A stretch of 64,000 nucleotides of DNA from Phenylobacterium montanum (GTDB lineage Bacteria > Pseudomonadota > Alphaproteobacteria > Caulobacterales > Caulobacteraceae). Made by a program: the position numbers and the translations under genes. Positions 15,980 through 26,769 of the stretch are shown here, piece after piece (position 1 is the stretch's first letter; the number at the start of each line of letters is the position of its first letter). The notes under the pieces are model-generated. The model did not search any database. It saw nothing but the letters and a program-made list of their open reading frames with translations, and was not told where the DNA came from. The stretch covers positions 1,364,001 through 1,428,000 of the forward strand of contig NZ_CP073078.1 of the NCBI RefSeq assembly GCF_018135625.1. The letters run 5' to 3'.

Positions 15980-16802
15980 CGTGGGTGAAGCGATCCAGGT
16001 CGTGAGCCAGGTTGGCGTAGTTGCCGACCAGGATCTGGGGCGAGTCGGCGCCGTCGCTGCGGAGATGGTCCAGGCGCCGACGCATGTCCGCCAGCCTTGC
16101 GTCGGAGCCGCCGGACCGTGCGGCGCGGGCATAGGCGTCTGCGACCATCTGGTCGGCGCGGCTAACCGTCTGGCGGTCGCAGGGACCGCCGCCTTCGCAG
16201 CTGGCGACCAGGCTGCGCAGCCGCGCGGCGGCGTCAGCGTGTTGAGGAACGATTGTTCGGGAGCCGCGCCGCGCCTCGCGAACGGAATGTTCCGGTGGCG
16301 CGCGCTCGGGCGCCCGCAATGGCCGAAGGTCGGAGATCGGAGGCGAGGCGGCGGCCAGGGGTGGGCTGGCCGGCGGCGAGGCGGGCGGCGGCGGGCTGGC
16401 CTGTGGGGGCGTCACAAGCGGAGCCGGCGGCGGAGGCGCGGATGGCGGAGGCGCAGGTGGTGCGACATTGGCCAGCAGCGCCAGCGGCGCAGGACGCTGA
16501 ACCCCGCCGGCCGGCTTTCTGGCCAGATAGGCTCCACCAGCAAGGCCGACAATGGCCAAGGCGACCCCGGCAGCGATCGGCGCCACGACCGGGCGCTTGC
16601 GCTTCGGCTGAGGTCGCACGCTTCTCACCGCCTCGGCGAGCGCAATCCAGCCAGGATCACGCGCTGTCTGGCCTGGGCCCTCTAACACCTCGGCCAGGGC
16701 TTCAGCGACAACCCGGGAAAGCTCTTGCGGAGCGACCGGTTTCACTGGCCCCGGCGCAGAGCCGACGCGTTCCGACGCTGCCTTGTCCAGCTCCCAATCC
16801 AT
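15903..16802 (-). CDS. Single-span membrane protein with proline-rich linker
   Basis: A 299-residue protein of unknown function. An N-terminal cytoplasmic domain of about 85 residues (ELSRVVAEALAEVLEG region) ends in a basic cluster KRKRP, followed by one membrane helix around VVAPIAAGVALAIVGLAGGAY. Next is a periplasmic linker very rich in Pro, Ala and Ser (repeats such as APPAPPPSAPPPPAP), then a folded domain containing SCEGGGPCDR and a helical C-terminus. The layout recalls TonB-like or peptidoglycan-spanning anchors, but no TonB motif is seen. The ATG at 16802 starts the conserved-looking part. It overlaps the phosphoesterase gene downstream, so the two probably work together. Confidence 0.68.
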   Translation of the reverse strand: MDWELDKAASERVGSAPGPVKPVAPQELSRVVAEALAEVLEGPGQTARDPGWIALAEAVRSVRPQPKRKRPVVAPIAAGVALAIVGLAGGAYLARKPAGGVQRPAPLALLANVAPPAPPPSAPPPPAPLVTPPQASPPPPASPPASPPLAAASPPISDLRPLRAPERAPPEHSVREARRGSRTIVPQHADAAARLRSLVASCEGGGPCDRQTVSRADQMVADAYARAARSGGSDARLADMRRRLDHLRSDGADSPQILVGNYANLAHDLDRFTHGAESPARSRGAYLAEGEGLGHRQER

Positions 16803-16944
16803 CCGACCTGTCGCCTGAATCCACCCCGCCCGACACCTCAATTGCCCGCGCGGCGGTTGGTTCCATCGGCGAGCGCCGGAGGATCGTTGGTGTTGCGGCG
16901 GTGCACCAGCCTAACATCGCCTATCGGCGGCGAAGCTTGGCGCG

Positions 16945-18045
16945 TTAAGCGGGTTCGGCCTGCTCCTCCTGCGCCACAAAGCCCTTCCAGCTGGCCATGT
17001 AGTCGAGGAAGGCCGGACCAAGGCCCTCATTGCGCAGATACTCGCGGGTCACCGGCACCGGCACGGAGCGGAAGGCCGCGTCGGCGGAGAGGCGGGGGAA
17101 ATCGTGATGCAGGATGGCGCCCCGTCCGATCAGCACGAAGTCGCAGCCTGCTTCCAGGCACTCGCGAGCCTTGGCCGCGGTCATGATCTTGCCGGCGACA
17201 CCCAGACGAACGTTCCCGCGGTCCAGCTCGGTGAACCAGGCCATGAGGCTCTTGCCCTTGAATTCGGCCTCCTCCGGCTCCTTGCTCACGTCCCACAGCG
17301 ACATGTCGAGGAAGTCGATATCGCCTTCGCTCATCAGCGCCTGGGCGAAGGCGCGGATCTCGGCCAGCTTGACCCCGAACCGTTCGGGGGACAGGCGAAG
17401 GCCGAGAATGAAGTTGGGGCGGCAACGGGCGCGGACGCCCTTGATGATCTCGCGGATCACACGCTCGCGGTTCTCGGCCGAACCGCCGAACCGATCGGTG
17501 CGCCGGTTGATTTCGGACGAGAGGAACTGGCAGAGGATGTAGCCGTGGGCGCCGTGGATCTCGACCCCGTCGAAGCCGGCGCGCTCGCTGCGCACGGCGG
17601 CGGCGACGAAATCCTCGATCAGCTGCTCGACCTCGGCCTCGCTCAGGGCCCGAGCGCCCGTCTCTTCATTGTCCGACGGGCAGACCGGCGCCTCGCCGAT
17701 CAGCTCCTTGGGCGAGCGCATGCCGGCGTGGTGCAGCTGGACCATGGAGACGCTGCCGGCGGCCTTGATGGCAGCGGCGAGCCGGGTCAGGCCCGGCAGG
17801 TGAGCGTCGGAGAACACGCCCAGTTGGCCTGGAAAGCCCTGGCCGATCCGCTGCACGTGGGCCGCGCAGGTCATGGTCACGCCGAAGCCGCCCTCGGCCC
17901 GCTTGGTCAGCCAGCGAAATTCGTCCTCCGACAGGGTCCCATCCGGATGGCTCTGCAGATTGGTCAGCGGGGCCAGCATGAAGCGGTTCTTCATCGCCGG
18001 GCCGCGGGCGAAACTCAGAGGGGCGAACAGGTCGGGCTGGGACAA
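16945..18045 (-). CDS. NADH:flavin oxidoreductase, Old Yellow Enzyme family
   Basis: A 366-residue FMN-dependent ene-reductase-like TIM barrel. Signatures include MLAPLTNLQSHPDG near the flavin, MVQLHHAGMRSP, FDGVEIHGAHGYILCQFLS with the substrate-binding His pair, and NRRTDRFGGSAENRERV. The enzyme probably reduces an activated C=C bond or cleaves a related flavin substrate. I chose TTG at 18045 because GGAGAGCTCC precedes it and the family fold begins there; reading further upstream gives unlikely residues. It is divergent from a Baeyer-Villiger monooxygenase across a 178-base promoter region, which suggests shared use on cyclic ketones or enones. Confidence 0.9.
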   Translation of the reverse strand: MSQPDLFAPLSFARGPAMKNRFMLAPLTNLQSHPDGTLSEDEFRWLTKRAEGGFGVTMTCAAHVQRIGQGFPGQLGVFSDAHLPGLTRLAAAIKAAGSVSMVQLHHAGMRSPKELIGEAPVCPSDNEETGARALSEAEVEQLIEDFVAAAVRSERAGFDGVEIHGAHGYILCQFLSSEINRRTDRFGGSAENRERVIREIIKGVRARCRPNFILGLRLSPERFGVKLAEIRAFAQALMSEGDIDFLDMSLWDVSKEPEEAEFKGKSLMAWFTELDRGNVRLGVAGKIMTAAKARECLEAGCDFVLIGRGAILHHDFPRLSADAAFRSVPVPVTREYLRNEGLGPAFLDYMASWKGFVAQEEQAEPA

Positions 18046-18223
18046 GGAGCTCTCCAGAGCGTCGATCGGGGAACGGGTCTTAAATTGCAACGAAGCTACG
18101 CCGATGCAAGGCGCCGCAGCGATCGGGGCTTGATCCTGCGCGTGCGAGGCTTCAGGCTGGCTATATAAACACCGATCACTCACGGCGAGCAAACGCCGGT
18201 CGAAAGAGGACGAGGAAGCCGCC

Positions 18224-20044
<1,821 letters not shown>

Positions 20045-20050
20045 CCGGCC

Positions 20051-21313
20051 CTAAACCCTCCTGGGGATCACCACCGGCAAGCGCTCGTAGCCGCGCACGA
20101 AGGTGGAATAGACCCGCTTGGGCTCGCCGGTGACCTCGATCGTCGGGAAGCGCTTGAGGATCTCCTCCCAGACGATGGTCAGCTGCAGCTCGGCCAGTCG
20201 ATTGCCGACGCAGCGGTGGATGCCGAAGCCGAACGACATGTGCTGGCGCGGCCGCGGGCGGTCGATGATGTAGGCGTCCGGGTTCTCGATCACCGCCTCG
20301 TCGCGGTTGCCCGAGAGGTACCACATGATGACCTTGTCGCCCTTGCGGATCAGCTTGCCGCCCACCTCGGTGTCGGCGACGGCGGTGCGGCGCATGTGGG
20401 CCAGAGGCGTCTGCCAGCGAATGGTCTCGGAGACCATCGATGGGATCAGCTCAGGGTGCTCTCGCAGCTTCTGGTACTGGTCGGGGTTCTGGTTCAGGGC
20501 CAGGACGCTGCCGGTGATCGTGTTGCGGGTGGTGTCGTTGCCGCCGACGATCAAGAGGATTACGTTGCCGTGGTACTCGCGCGGATCCATGTTCCGCGTC
20601 GCTTCGCCGTGCGCCAGCATCGAGATCAGGTCGCCGGCCGGCGGCGCATTGACCCGCTCGTTCCACAGCTCGGTGAAGGCGGCGAAGCATTCGCGGAAGA
20701 TGGCCATCTTCTGCTCGAGCGTGTCGACGATCCCATGGCCCGGCACGGCGGTGACCACGTCCGACCACCAGGTCAGCTTGCGCCGCTCCTCGAACGGAAA
20801 ATCGAACAGGGTGGCCAGGGTCATGGTGGTCAGTTCGACCGAGACCTTGTCGACCCAGTCGAACTCCTCGCCGATCGGCAGGCTGTCCAGGATCAGGCCC
20901 GCGCGTTCGCGAATGATCGGCCCCAAGACCTGCAGGTTGGCCGGCGAGACCACCGGGCTGACGGTCTTGCGCTGCACGTCGTGGCGCGGAGGGTCCATGG
21001 CGATGAACATCGGCAGGGCCTCCGGCCCGCCCTGGCCGAAGATGGTGATGCCGCCGAGGAAGGCTTCGGAGGAGAAGGCGATGTGGTTGGTGTCGACCGC
21101 CATGATGTCGTTGTAGCGGGTGATCGACCAATAGGGGTCGTAATCGCTGTCGGCCGTGAAGTGCACCGGGTCTTCGCGGCGCAGGCGTTCGAAATAGGGC
21201 AGGATGGCGTCGGCCTGGAACAGGCGCGGCTGAGCCGGATTAATCCGGTCGAGCGGGATCGTAGCGGCCTCGTCGCGCAGGGACTGGGCCAGATCGATGG
21301 CGCCGTCGGGCAT
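20051..21313 (-). CDS. Cytochrome P450, CYP153-type alkane hydroxylase
   Basis: A 420-residue soluble P450. I-helix GGNDTTR is at residues 257-263, the ExxR pair at Glu296/Arg299, and the heme loop FGFGIHRCVG at 361-370 with Cys368 as heme ligand. The segments FIAMDPPRHDVQRKTVSP, SVELTTMTLATLFDFPFEER and the C-terminal FVRGYERLPV are characteristic of CYP153 terminal alkane/fatty-acid hydroxylases. It needs a ferredoxin and ferredoxin reductase, neither of which is adjacent here. GCGGAGGCGAGCC ATG is a good start. With the neighbouring BVMO it could open an oxidation route for aliphatic or terpenoid compounds. Confidence 0.92.
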   Translation of the reverse strand: MPDGAIDLAQSLRDEAATIPLDRINPAQPRLFQADAILPYFERLRREDPVHFTADSDYDPYWSITRYNDIMAVDTNHIAFSSEAFLGGITIFGQGGPEALPMFIAMDPPRHDVQRKTVSPVVSPANLQVLGPIIRERAGLILDSLPIGEEFDWVDKVSVELTTMTLATLFDFPFEERRKLTWWSDVVTAVPGHGIVDTLEQKMAIFRECFAAFTELWNERVNAPPAGDLISMLAHGEATRNMDPREYHGNVILLIVGGNDTTRNTITGSVLALNQNPDQYQKLREHPELIPSMVSETIRWQTPLAHMRRTAVADTEVGGKLIRKGDKVIMWYLSGNRDEAVIENPDAYIIDRPRPRQHMSFGFGIHRCVGNRLAELQLTIVWEEILKRFPTIEVTGEPKRVYSTFVRGYERLPVVIPRRV

Positions 21314-21429
21314 GGCTCGCCTCCGCTTCGCCGCATTTGCGCGGCCTGTCTTGGCCGGAACGTGAGCCCGGCGTCAGATTTGTATCTTAACGCCGTTCAG
21401 CCAGGAAGAGGCGGCCAGGCCGCAGGCGA

Positions 21430-21807
21430 TCACTTCCGCACGAAGGCGCAGAGCTTGTGACCGTCCAGATCGCGGACATAGGCGGCATAAAACACCGGAT
21501 CCATCCCCTCGCGCACGCCGGGCGGCCCCTCGTCTCGGCCGCCGTGCTCCAGGGCGGCGGCGTGGAAAGCGTCGACCGCAGCCCGATCGGGGGCCAGGAA
21601 GGCCAGCATGACTCCGTTACCGGTGGTCGCCTCGCCGCCATCGAAGGGCCGGGTGAGGAAGAACCGGGCCTTCTCGCCGGCCCTAGAATAGCCGGTCCAG
21701 GTCTTGCTGGTGGTGTCGCGGGTGACGCCCAGCGGGGCGAAGACGGCGTCGTAGAACACCACCGCCTGGGCCATGTGGTTCACGCCGAGGGTGGAATAGG
21801 CGAGCAT
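21430..21807 (-). CDS. VOC family protein (glyoxalase/bleomycin-resistance fold)
   Basis: A 125-residue single-domain vicinal-oxygen-chelate protein: STLGVNHMAQAVVFYDAVF opens the first beta-alpha unit, and GPPGVREGMDPVFYAAYVRDLDG with HKLCAF closes the second. The combination matches a common proteobacterial glyoxalase-like family that probably dimerises and binds a metal, but no reaction is assigned. A second protein of the same subfamily is encoded at 31467-31844 and shares the PPGVREG and DxDGxKLCA motifs. It stands alone between the P450 and the amine oxidase. Confidence 0.85.
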   Translation of the reverse strand: MLAYSTLGVNHMAQAVVFYDAVFAPLGVTRDTTSKTWTGYSRAGEKARFFLTRPFDGGEATTGNGVMLAFLAPDRAAVDAFHAAALEHGGRDEGPPGVREGMDPVFYAAYVRDLDGHKLCAFVRK

Positions 21808-21872
21808 GATCGGCTCCCGAACCCGAGTTCAGGCGCCCATTTTGGCATCCCGCACTCGAATGGCCAGCCCTA

Positions 21873-23447
21873 TCAGGCCGCGTTCACCCGCGCGTGGATC
21901 TTGCCGATCTGCTGCCAGGCCGACTCGATCGCCCCGGCCTGCCAGCCTGGCATGTAGCTGAGATGCTCGCCCGCCAGATAGAGCCGCCCGTCCGGCTCGC
22001 ACAGGATCGGATAGGCGGTCTGGCGGCCCTCCTGGCTCCAGTCGGCCCAGCCGCCCTTGTTGTACTGGGCCAGGTGCCAGGAGAAGGAGAAGGCGGTCTC
22101 GAAATTCTCGGCGTACTCCGGAAATATCTTCTGGCCCGCCTGGACCGCGAACTTGGCGCGCTCCGCCGGCTTCAGGCCGCTGACCCTCGCAGCGTCGGTC
22201 CCGAACGCGTAGTAGCCGAGGATCACACCCTTCTGGCCCATCCAGCCAGTCGACGGGAAGGTGATCGAACCAATGCCGCGGATGTCGTTGTAGACGTGGC
22301 CGCCATAGATGAAGTGGTCTTCCTCCCAGAACCGCCGCTTCATCTGCAGGCCGATCTTGTTGACCATCGCATAGGAGACGCCGGCCATGGCCTGCTTGAA
22401 CCGGTCCGAAACGGCCAGGTCGATGCTCTTCAGCACCGACAGAGGGATGGTGCAGAGGCAATAGTCGGCCTTGATCGACGCCCCCTGGCCGTTGGCGGAC
22501 TTGTAGAACACCTCCACCCCGCGATCGTCCTGGGCGATCTTCTGCACCTCGCAGGAATAGCGGATCACCGGGCCCAGGTTGCGCACGAAGCCCTTGGCGA
22601 TCTGGTCCATGCCGCCCACCGGCTGGAACATGGTGCGCTGCTGGTCGTATTCGGTGACCGAACTCAAGACCTGCCAGGCGTTCGAATCCAGCACGTCCTT
22701 GAAGGCGAAAGGGGTCGAGGGCTTGCCCGGACCGGGATCGACACCGGCGCCCGGGTGCACGTCATAGCCGCGCCCGTCCGTGCCGTGATAGCCGAGGTCC
22801 TTCATCGACAGCCGCCCGTCCGTCACCAGATAGGCGATGAACTTTTCCTTGTCCTCCGGCGACAGGCCGGCGTCGAGATCGCCCTTGCCGGCGCATTTGG
22901 CCAGCATTTCGGCGGCGTAGCCGCGGGCGTCGGCGGCGATCATGCCCTTACGCACCGGCTTGCCGGCCAGGGGCCCATTGCCCTTCTCGAAATAGACGTA
23001 GGACGCGTCGTTGTCGTTGACGAACACCTCCACCGGCACGCCGAACTGCTTGATGTAGTGCAGGGTCGAGCGGTGATGGTAGGGCACCCGCCAGGGGCCG
23101 TGATTGATATAGAGCCCTTCGTCGAAGTCGCAGACTTGGGTGTTGCCCACAAGGTCGGTGTGCTTGAACCCGCGGCGGGCGGTCTGACAGCGGCCGCCGG
23201 CGAAGTCGCGGGCCTCCAGCACCTGGCAGTCGTAGCCGGCCTTGCCCAGTTCATAGGCGGCGGTCATGCCCGCCAGGCCCGCGCCCAGGATAACCACCTT
23301 CACACCCTTGCCCCTGCCGGCCAGGGTTGGCGGCGCGGCCTGGGCCGAAGTGAAGCCGAATCCCAGCGCCTCCATGCCCGCCATGGCCAGCGAGGTTCCG
23401 CCGATGGCGGCCAACTCCTCGATGAACTGTCTCCGACTTAAGGCCAT
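21873..23447 (-). CDS. Tat-exported flavin monoamine oxidase family protein
   Basis: A 524-residue FAD amine oxidase. The N-terminus carries a twin-arginine signal, SRRQFIEELAAIGGTSLAM, so it is probably exported folded. The dinucleotide motif is VVILGAGLAGMTAAYELGKAG followed by EARDFAGGRCQT, and the C-terminus has LYLAGEHLSYMPGWQAGAIESAW, the usual FAD-contact tail of amine oxidases. It may oxidise an amine or an L-amino acid in the periplasm, releasing aldehyde or keto acid, ammonia and peroxide. ATG 23447 follows GGGAGGGAGC; an ATG 13 codons upstream lacks that site. Substrate unknown. Confidence 0.9.
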   Translation of the reverse strand: MALSRRQFIEELAAIGGTSLAMAGMEALGFGFTSAQAAPPTLAGRGKGVKVVILGAGLAGMTAAYELGKAGYDCQVLEARDFAGGRCQTARRGFKHTDLVGNTQVCDFDEGLYINHGPWRVPYHHRSTLHYIKQFGVPVEVFVNDNDASYVYFEKGNGPLAGKPVRKGMIAADARGYAAEMLAKCAGKGDLDAGLSPEDKEKFIAYLVTDGRLSMKDLGYHGTDGRGYDVHPGAGVDPGPGKPSTPFAFKDVLDSNAWQVLSSVTEYDQQRTMFQPVGGMDQIAKGFVRNLGPVIRYSCEVQKIAQDDRGVEVFYKSANGQGASIKADYCLCTIPLSVLKSIDLAVSDRFKQAMAGVSYAMVNKIGLQMKRRFWEEDHFIYGGHVYNDIRGIGSITFPSTGWMGQKGVILGYYAFGTDAARVSGLKPAERAKFAVQAGQKIFPEYAENFETAFSFSWHLAQYNKGGWADWSQEGRQTAYPILCEPDGRLYLAGEHLSYMPGWQAGAIESAWQQIGKIHARVNAA

Positions 23448-23592
23448 GCTCCCTCCCGACATTCGCGTCGTGTCGTTCGCGTTCATTTGCGCCCCGCATG
23501 GCTACGGTTGCAAGCGCCGCGGCTTTGACCATTCGACGCCCCTTCGCCGGGCGCCTGATCCGCTCGGGACAGAATCGGTCGAAACTCGCTCC

Positions 23593-24303
23593 ATGAACCT
23601 GCCACCGATCTCGCCGCTGGAACTCGCAGGCCTGGCCGTCTACCTGGCCTGCTGGCTGGGCTACGCGCCCCTGCTGCGGCGATTGCCGCACGCAGGCGGT
23701 GTGATCAACGCCAATCTGAACGTGGTCCGCACCGGCTGGATGACGCGCATGGCCCTGCGCAAGGACCGGTTCATCGACAGCGCGCTTCTGGGCCACGCGA
23801 TCAATTCGGCCTCGTTCTTCGCCTCGTCCAACCTGATCCTGATCGCCGCGCTGACCGGGGCCTTGGTGGGCGGCGAACGCACCTGGAGCACGGTGCACAA
23901 CCTGCCCCTTGTCGAGCGCACCGCGCCGCTGCTGTTCGAGGCCAAGCTGGCCCTGATCGTGGTGTCGATGGCCAGGAGCCTGCTCGACTTCATCTGGTCG
24001 ATCCGCCAGCTCAACTACTGCCTGGCGGCGATCGGAGCCCTGCCGCTGGCGGCGTCGGAGGAGACCCTGCGCGCCTATGCCGCAGCTACCGCCTCGATCC
24101 TGAACCCGGCCCTGGGCTCGTTCAGCGCCGGGGTGCGCGGCTATTATTTCGCCTTGGCCGCCGCCGGCTGGCTGCTGGGGCCGATCCCCCTGATCATCAC
24201 CAGCCTGGGCGCCACCTTCCTCCTGGCCTGGCGCCAACTCGCCTCGCCCTCAGCGCACGGCCTGCGCCAGCTCCGGCTGCTGATCGACTCGGAGACGATG
24301 TAG
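23593..24303 (+). CDS. DUF599 family inner-membrane protein
   Basis: A 236-residue integral membrane protein of DUF599, unknown function. Hydrophobic segments occur around LELAGLAVYLACWLGYAPLL, SASFFASSNLILIAALTGAL, LLFEAKLALIVVSMARSLLDF and YYFALAAAGWLLGPIPLIIT. The conserved MTRMALRKDRFIDSALLGHA loop and FIWSIRQLNYCLAAIGA segment are characteristic of the family. It lies divergent from the amine oxidase with about 145 bases between starts and converges with the PLP-enzyme gene. ATG 23593 is the first methionine ahead of the membrane region. Confidence 0.85.
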   Translation: MNLPPISPLELAGLAVYLACWLGYAPLLRRLPHAGGVINANLNVVRTGWMTRMALRKDRFIDSALLGHAINSASFFASSNLILIAALTGALVGGERTWSTVHNLPLVERTAPLLFEAKLALIVVSMARSLLDFIWSIRQLNYCLAAIGALPLAASEETLRAYAAATASILNPALGSFSAGVRGYYFALAAAGWLLGPIPLIITSLGATFLLAWRQLASPSAHGLRQLRLLIDSETM

Positions 24304-24311
24304 CGGCCCGA

Positions 24312-25565
24312 TCAGGCAGCGACCGGGAAGGTCGGCCAGCGTCCGACGATCTCGCCCCCGTCATAGACTGCCAGGTCGCCATACTGCAGGAAGGTCCCCT
24401 CGCTTTCCTTGGGCCGGAAGAAGATGAAATCGTCCTGGTTCAGCGCCACCCGGGCAGAGCCAGTCAGCATGGCCCGCTCACCATAGAGCGGACTGAACTT
24501 CAGCCCGGGCGGCGAGACCGGCTCGGCGTCGCCATAGCCATAGGCGAAGAAGCCCCGCCGGCTGTTCGGATCCAGCACGTCCAGCGCACCGGCCAGGGGT
24601 TCCAGGGTCGGGATCAGGGCCTGGTCCATACGCTTCAGCACCGGCTCGGCGATGAAGGCGGCCGGAAGGTGCGCCGTCAGGGTCGGCCGGTCGAAGTCCA
24701 GTGGCTTGACGAAGGCCGAGCCGATGGCGAGTTCGTTGGCGACCTTGTCGTCCAGGTGCAGGCGATAGGTCGGGCTGCCAGCGGTGTTGAGCGTGCGGCT
24801 CGGATCGTGACCCAGCTTGGCCACGAGGACGTCGTTCGCCGCCGCGTACTGCCGCTTCACCCGCGCCAGCTCCGCCTTCGGGAACGGCACGCCCGCGACT
24901 TGCGCGTCATAGCCCATCAGGCCAGTCACCGTGGCCAGCGGCTCGGCCTTGGCCAGCTCGATCATCTCCGCCACGGCGCGCGCGTCCGGCAAGCCGCCGC
25001 GATGCAGGCCGACGTCGATCTCCAGGTTCAGATTGACCGGGGTTTGCCGCGCCCGCACGATGGCCAGGTATTCGGCCAGGCGCGAGGGGCTGTCGACCAG
25101 CCATTGTGGCTGGGCGGCGGGCGTGGCGTCGTCGCCATGCCGGCGCACGAAATCATCGACCAGCACCCCCGGCAACGGCCGGCCCAACAGCACCTCGGCG
25201 GCGGGGATTTGATCCAGGATCGCCTGCAGCATGACGCTGTTGAACACCATCAGCCGCTTGGTCTGGCAGCCGATCATCACCGACTCGAGCAGCCTCGGCG
25301 CTTGCAGCGACTTGGTCACCACCCGAAGGGCCAGGGGCGTTCCGGCCAGAGCCTGGCGCACCACGGCGATATTGGCCTCCAGCCGCTGGCGGTCGATCAC
25401 CAGGGTCGGCTCGGCGATCCCGGCCCGCTTCAGCGCCGCTTGCAGCCTGGCGAAATAGGGCGGATGGCCGCCCTGCCCCTGGTCGCGGGGCAGCAGCACC
25501 GCGGCCCCGCCGGCCACGGCCGCAACCGCGCCGGCCACGATCGCCCCGCGCCTGGAAATGCGCAC
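24312..25565 (-). CDS. PLP-dependent alanine-racemase-fold enzyme (D-threonine aldolase/DSD1-like)
   Basis: A 417-residue fold-type III PLP enzyme. An N-terminal signal or anchor (RRGAIVAGAVAAVAGGAAVLL) precedes the barrel. Lys85 in RVVTKSLQAP is the predicted Schiff-base lysine, and NLEIDVGLHRGGL and GYDAQV contribute to the PLP phosphate site. The C-terminal beta domain includes RRGFFAYGYGDAEPVSPPG. Related proteins are D-threonine aldolases, D-serine dehydratases and uncharacterised amino-acid racemases; which reaction occurs cannot be told. GTG at 25565 follows GGGGGAGACGGGC. Export suggests a periplasmic role on D-amino acids. Confidence 0.82.
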   Translation of the reverse strand: MRISRRGAIVAGAVAAVAGGAAVLLPRDQGQGGHPPYFARLQAALKRAGIAEPTLVIDRQRLEANIAVVRQALAGTPLALRVVTKSLQAPRLLESVMIGCQTKRLMVFNSVMLQAILDQIPAAEVLLGRPLPGVLVDDFVRRHGDDATPAAQPQWLVDSPSRLAEYLAIVRARQTPVNLNLEIDVGLHRGGLPDARAVAEMIELAKAEPLATVTGLMGYDAQVAGVPFPKAELARVKRQYAAANDVLVAKLGHDPSRTLNTAGSPTYRLHLDDKVANELAIGSAFVKPLDFDRPTLTAHLPAAFIAEPVLKRMDQALIPTLEPLAGALDVLDPNSRRGFFAYGYGDAEPVSPPGLKFSPLYGERAMLTGSARVALNQDDFIFFRPKESEGTFLQYGDLAVYDGGEIVGRWPTFPVAA

Positions 25566-25647
25566 GCCCGTCTCCCCCGATGCCTTTTGAGGCAGAGCAT
25601 GGCCCCGGGCGGGGCGAACATCACCCTTTTTTCGCGGGTGGCCAGGC

Positions 25648-26655
25648 CTACTCCGCCGCCATGGCCAGGGGCGCGCCGCGGGTCAGGGTGGTCTTGGACG
25701 CCAGGTCCGCCTTGGCCGCCTCGTATTCGCCGGCCAGGCGCGCCACCAACTCGGCCGCGGTCGGCACGTGCTTCACCGCGCCGATGCCCTGGCCGCAGCC
25801 CCAGATGTCCCGCCAGGCCTTGGCTTCCTGGTTGCCGCCGGAGCCGAAGTTCATCTTCGAGGGATCGCTCTGCGGCAGGTTTTCCGGATCCAGCCCCGCC
25901 TTGATCACCGAGGGCCGCAGATAGTTGCCGTGCACGCCGGTGAACAGGTTGGAATAGAGGATGTCGTCGGCCGAGCTCTCGACGATCATGTCCTTGTAGC
26001 CCTGGGCGGCGTTGGCTTCCTGGGTGGCGATGAAGGCCGAGCCGATATAGGCCAGGTCCGCGCCCATGGCCTGGGCGGCCAGAACCGCGGCGCCATTGGC
26101 GATCGAGCCCGACAGGGCCACCGGCCCGTCGAACCAGGCGCGGATCTCCTGGATCAAGGCGAAGGGCGAGAGGGTGCCGGCATGGCCTCCGGCGCCGACC
26201 GCCACCGGGATCAGGCCATCGGCGCCCTTTTCGACCGCCTTGCGGGCGAAGCGGTCGGTGATCACGTCATGCAAGGTGATCCCGCCATAGGAATGGATGG
26301 CCGCATTGACGTCCTCGCGCGCGCCCAGCGATGTGATCACCACCGGCGCCTTCCACTTCACGCACAGCTCGAGATCTTCCTCGAGCCGGTTATTGGTCTT
26401 GTGCACGATCTGGTTCACGGCGAAGGGCGCAGAGGGCGCCTCCGGGTGGTCGCGATCCCAGGCGGCCAGCTCCTCGGTGATGCGGTGCAGCCACTCGTCC
26501 AACAGCGAGACCGGCCGGGCGTTCAGCGACGGGAACGAGCCGACGATGCCCGCCTTGCACTGGGCGATGACCAAGTCCGGCCCCGAGATGATGAACAGGG
26601 GCGAGGCGATGACCGGCAGGCGGAGGCGGTCGCGCAGGACGGGAGGCAGGGCCAT
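25648..26655 (-). CDS. Nitronate monooxygenase family flavoprotein
   Basis: A 335-residue FMN TIM-barrel enzyme that oxidises alkyl nitronates or related carbanions. Signatures: LPVIASPLFIISGPDLV at strand one, PVVITSLGAREDV, DGLIPVAVGAGGHAGTLSPFALI with the catalytic His in GGHAG, and GADLAYIGSAFIATQEA at the phosphate site. The C-terminal WRDIWGCGQGIGAV is shared with the homologue at 52196-53128. Many such genes sit in fatty-acid or steroid catabolic loci where the true substrate is unclear. Start ATG is preceded by AAGGAAACG. It is divergent from a TetR repressor across a palindromic operator, so repression by that TetR is likely. Confidence 0.9.
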   Translation of the reverse strand: MALPPVLRDRLRLPVIASPLFIISGPDLVIAQCKAGIVGSFPSLNARPVSLLDEWLHRITEELAAWDRDHPEAPSAPFAVNQIVHKTNNRLEEDLELCVKWKAPVVITSLGAREDVNAAIHSYGGITLHDVITDRFARKAVEKGADGLIPVAVGAGGHAGTLSPFALIQEIRAWFDGPVALSGSIANGAAVLAAQAMGADLAYIGSAFIATQEANAAQGYKDMIVESSADDILYSNLFTGVHGNYLRPSVIKAGLDPENLPQSDPSKMNFGSGGNQEAKAWRDIWGCGQGIGAVKHVPTAAELVARLAGEYEAAKADLASKTTLTRGAPLAMAAE

Positions 26656-26712
26656 GAAAGCGTTTCCTTGGGGGCTTGAAATGCGGCGGGTTGTCGATGA
26701 TCGCTAGGTAAT

Positions 26713-26736
26713 GTACTAAGTATATTTACAAAGTAC
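26713..26736. promoter_or_regulatory. Palindromic operator/promoter between nitronate monooxygenase and tetR
   Basis: GTACT at the left end and AGTAC at the right end enclose an AT-rich core, giving an imperfect dyad centred in the divergent intergenic region; TATATTT within it could serve as a -10 element. It lies 58 bases from the nitronate monooxygenase start and 34 from the proposed TetR start. This is where an autoregulating TetR would bind. Position and symmetry only. Confidence 0.5.
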
Positions 26737-26769
26737 GCGACGCTTTGCAAGCCGGAAACGAGGCCCGCC

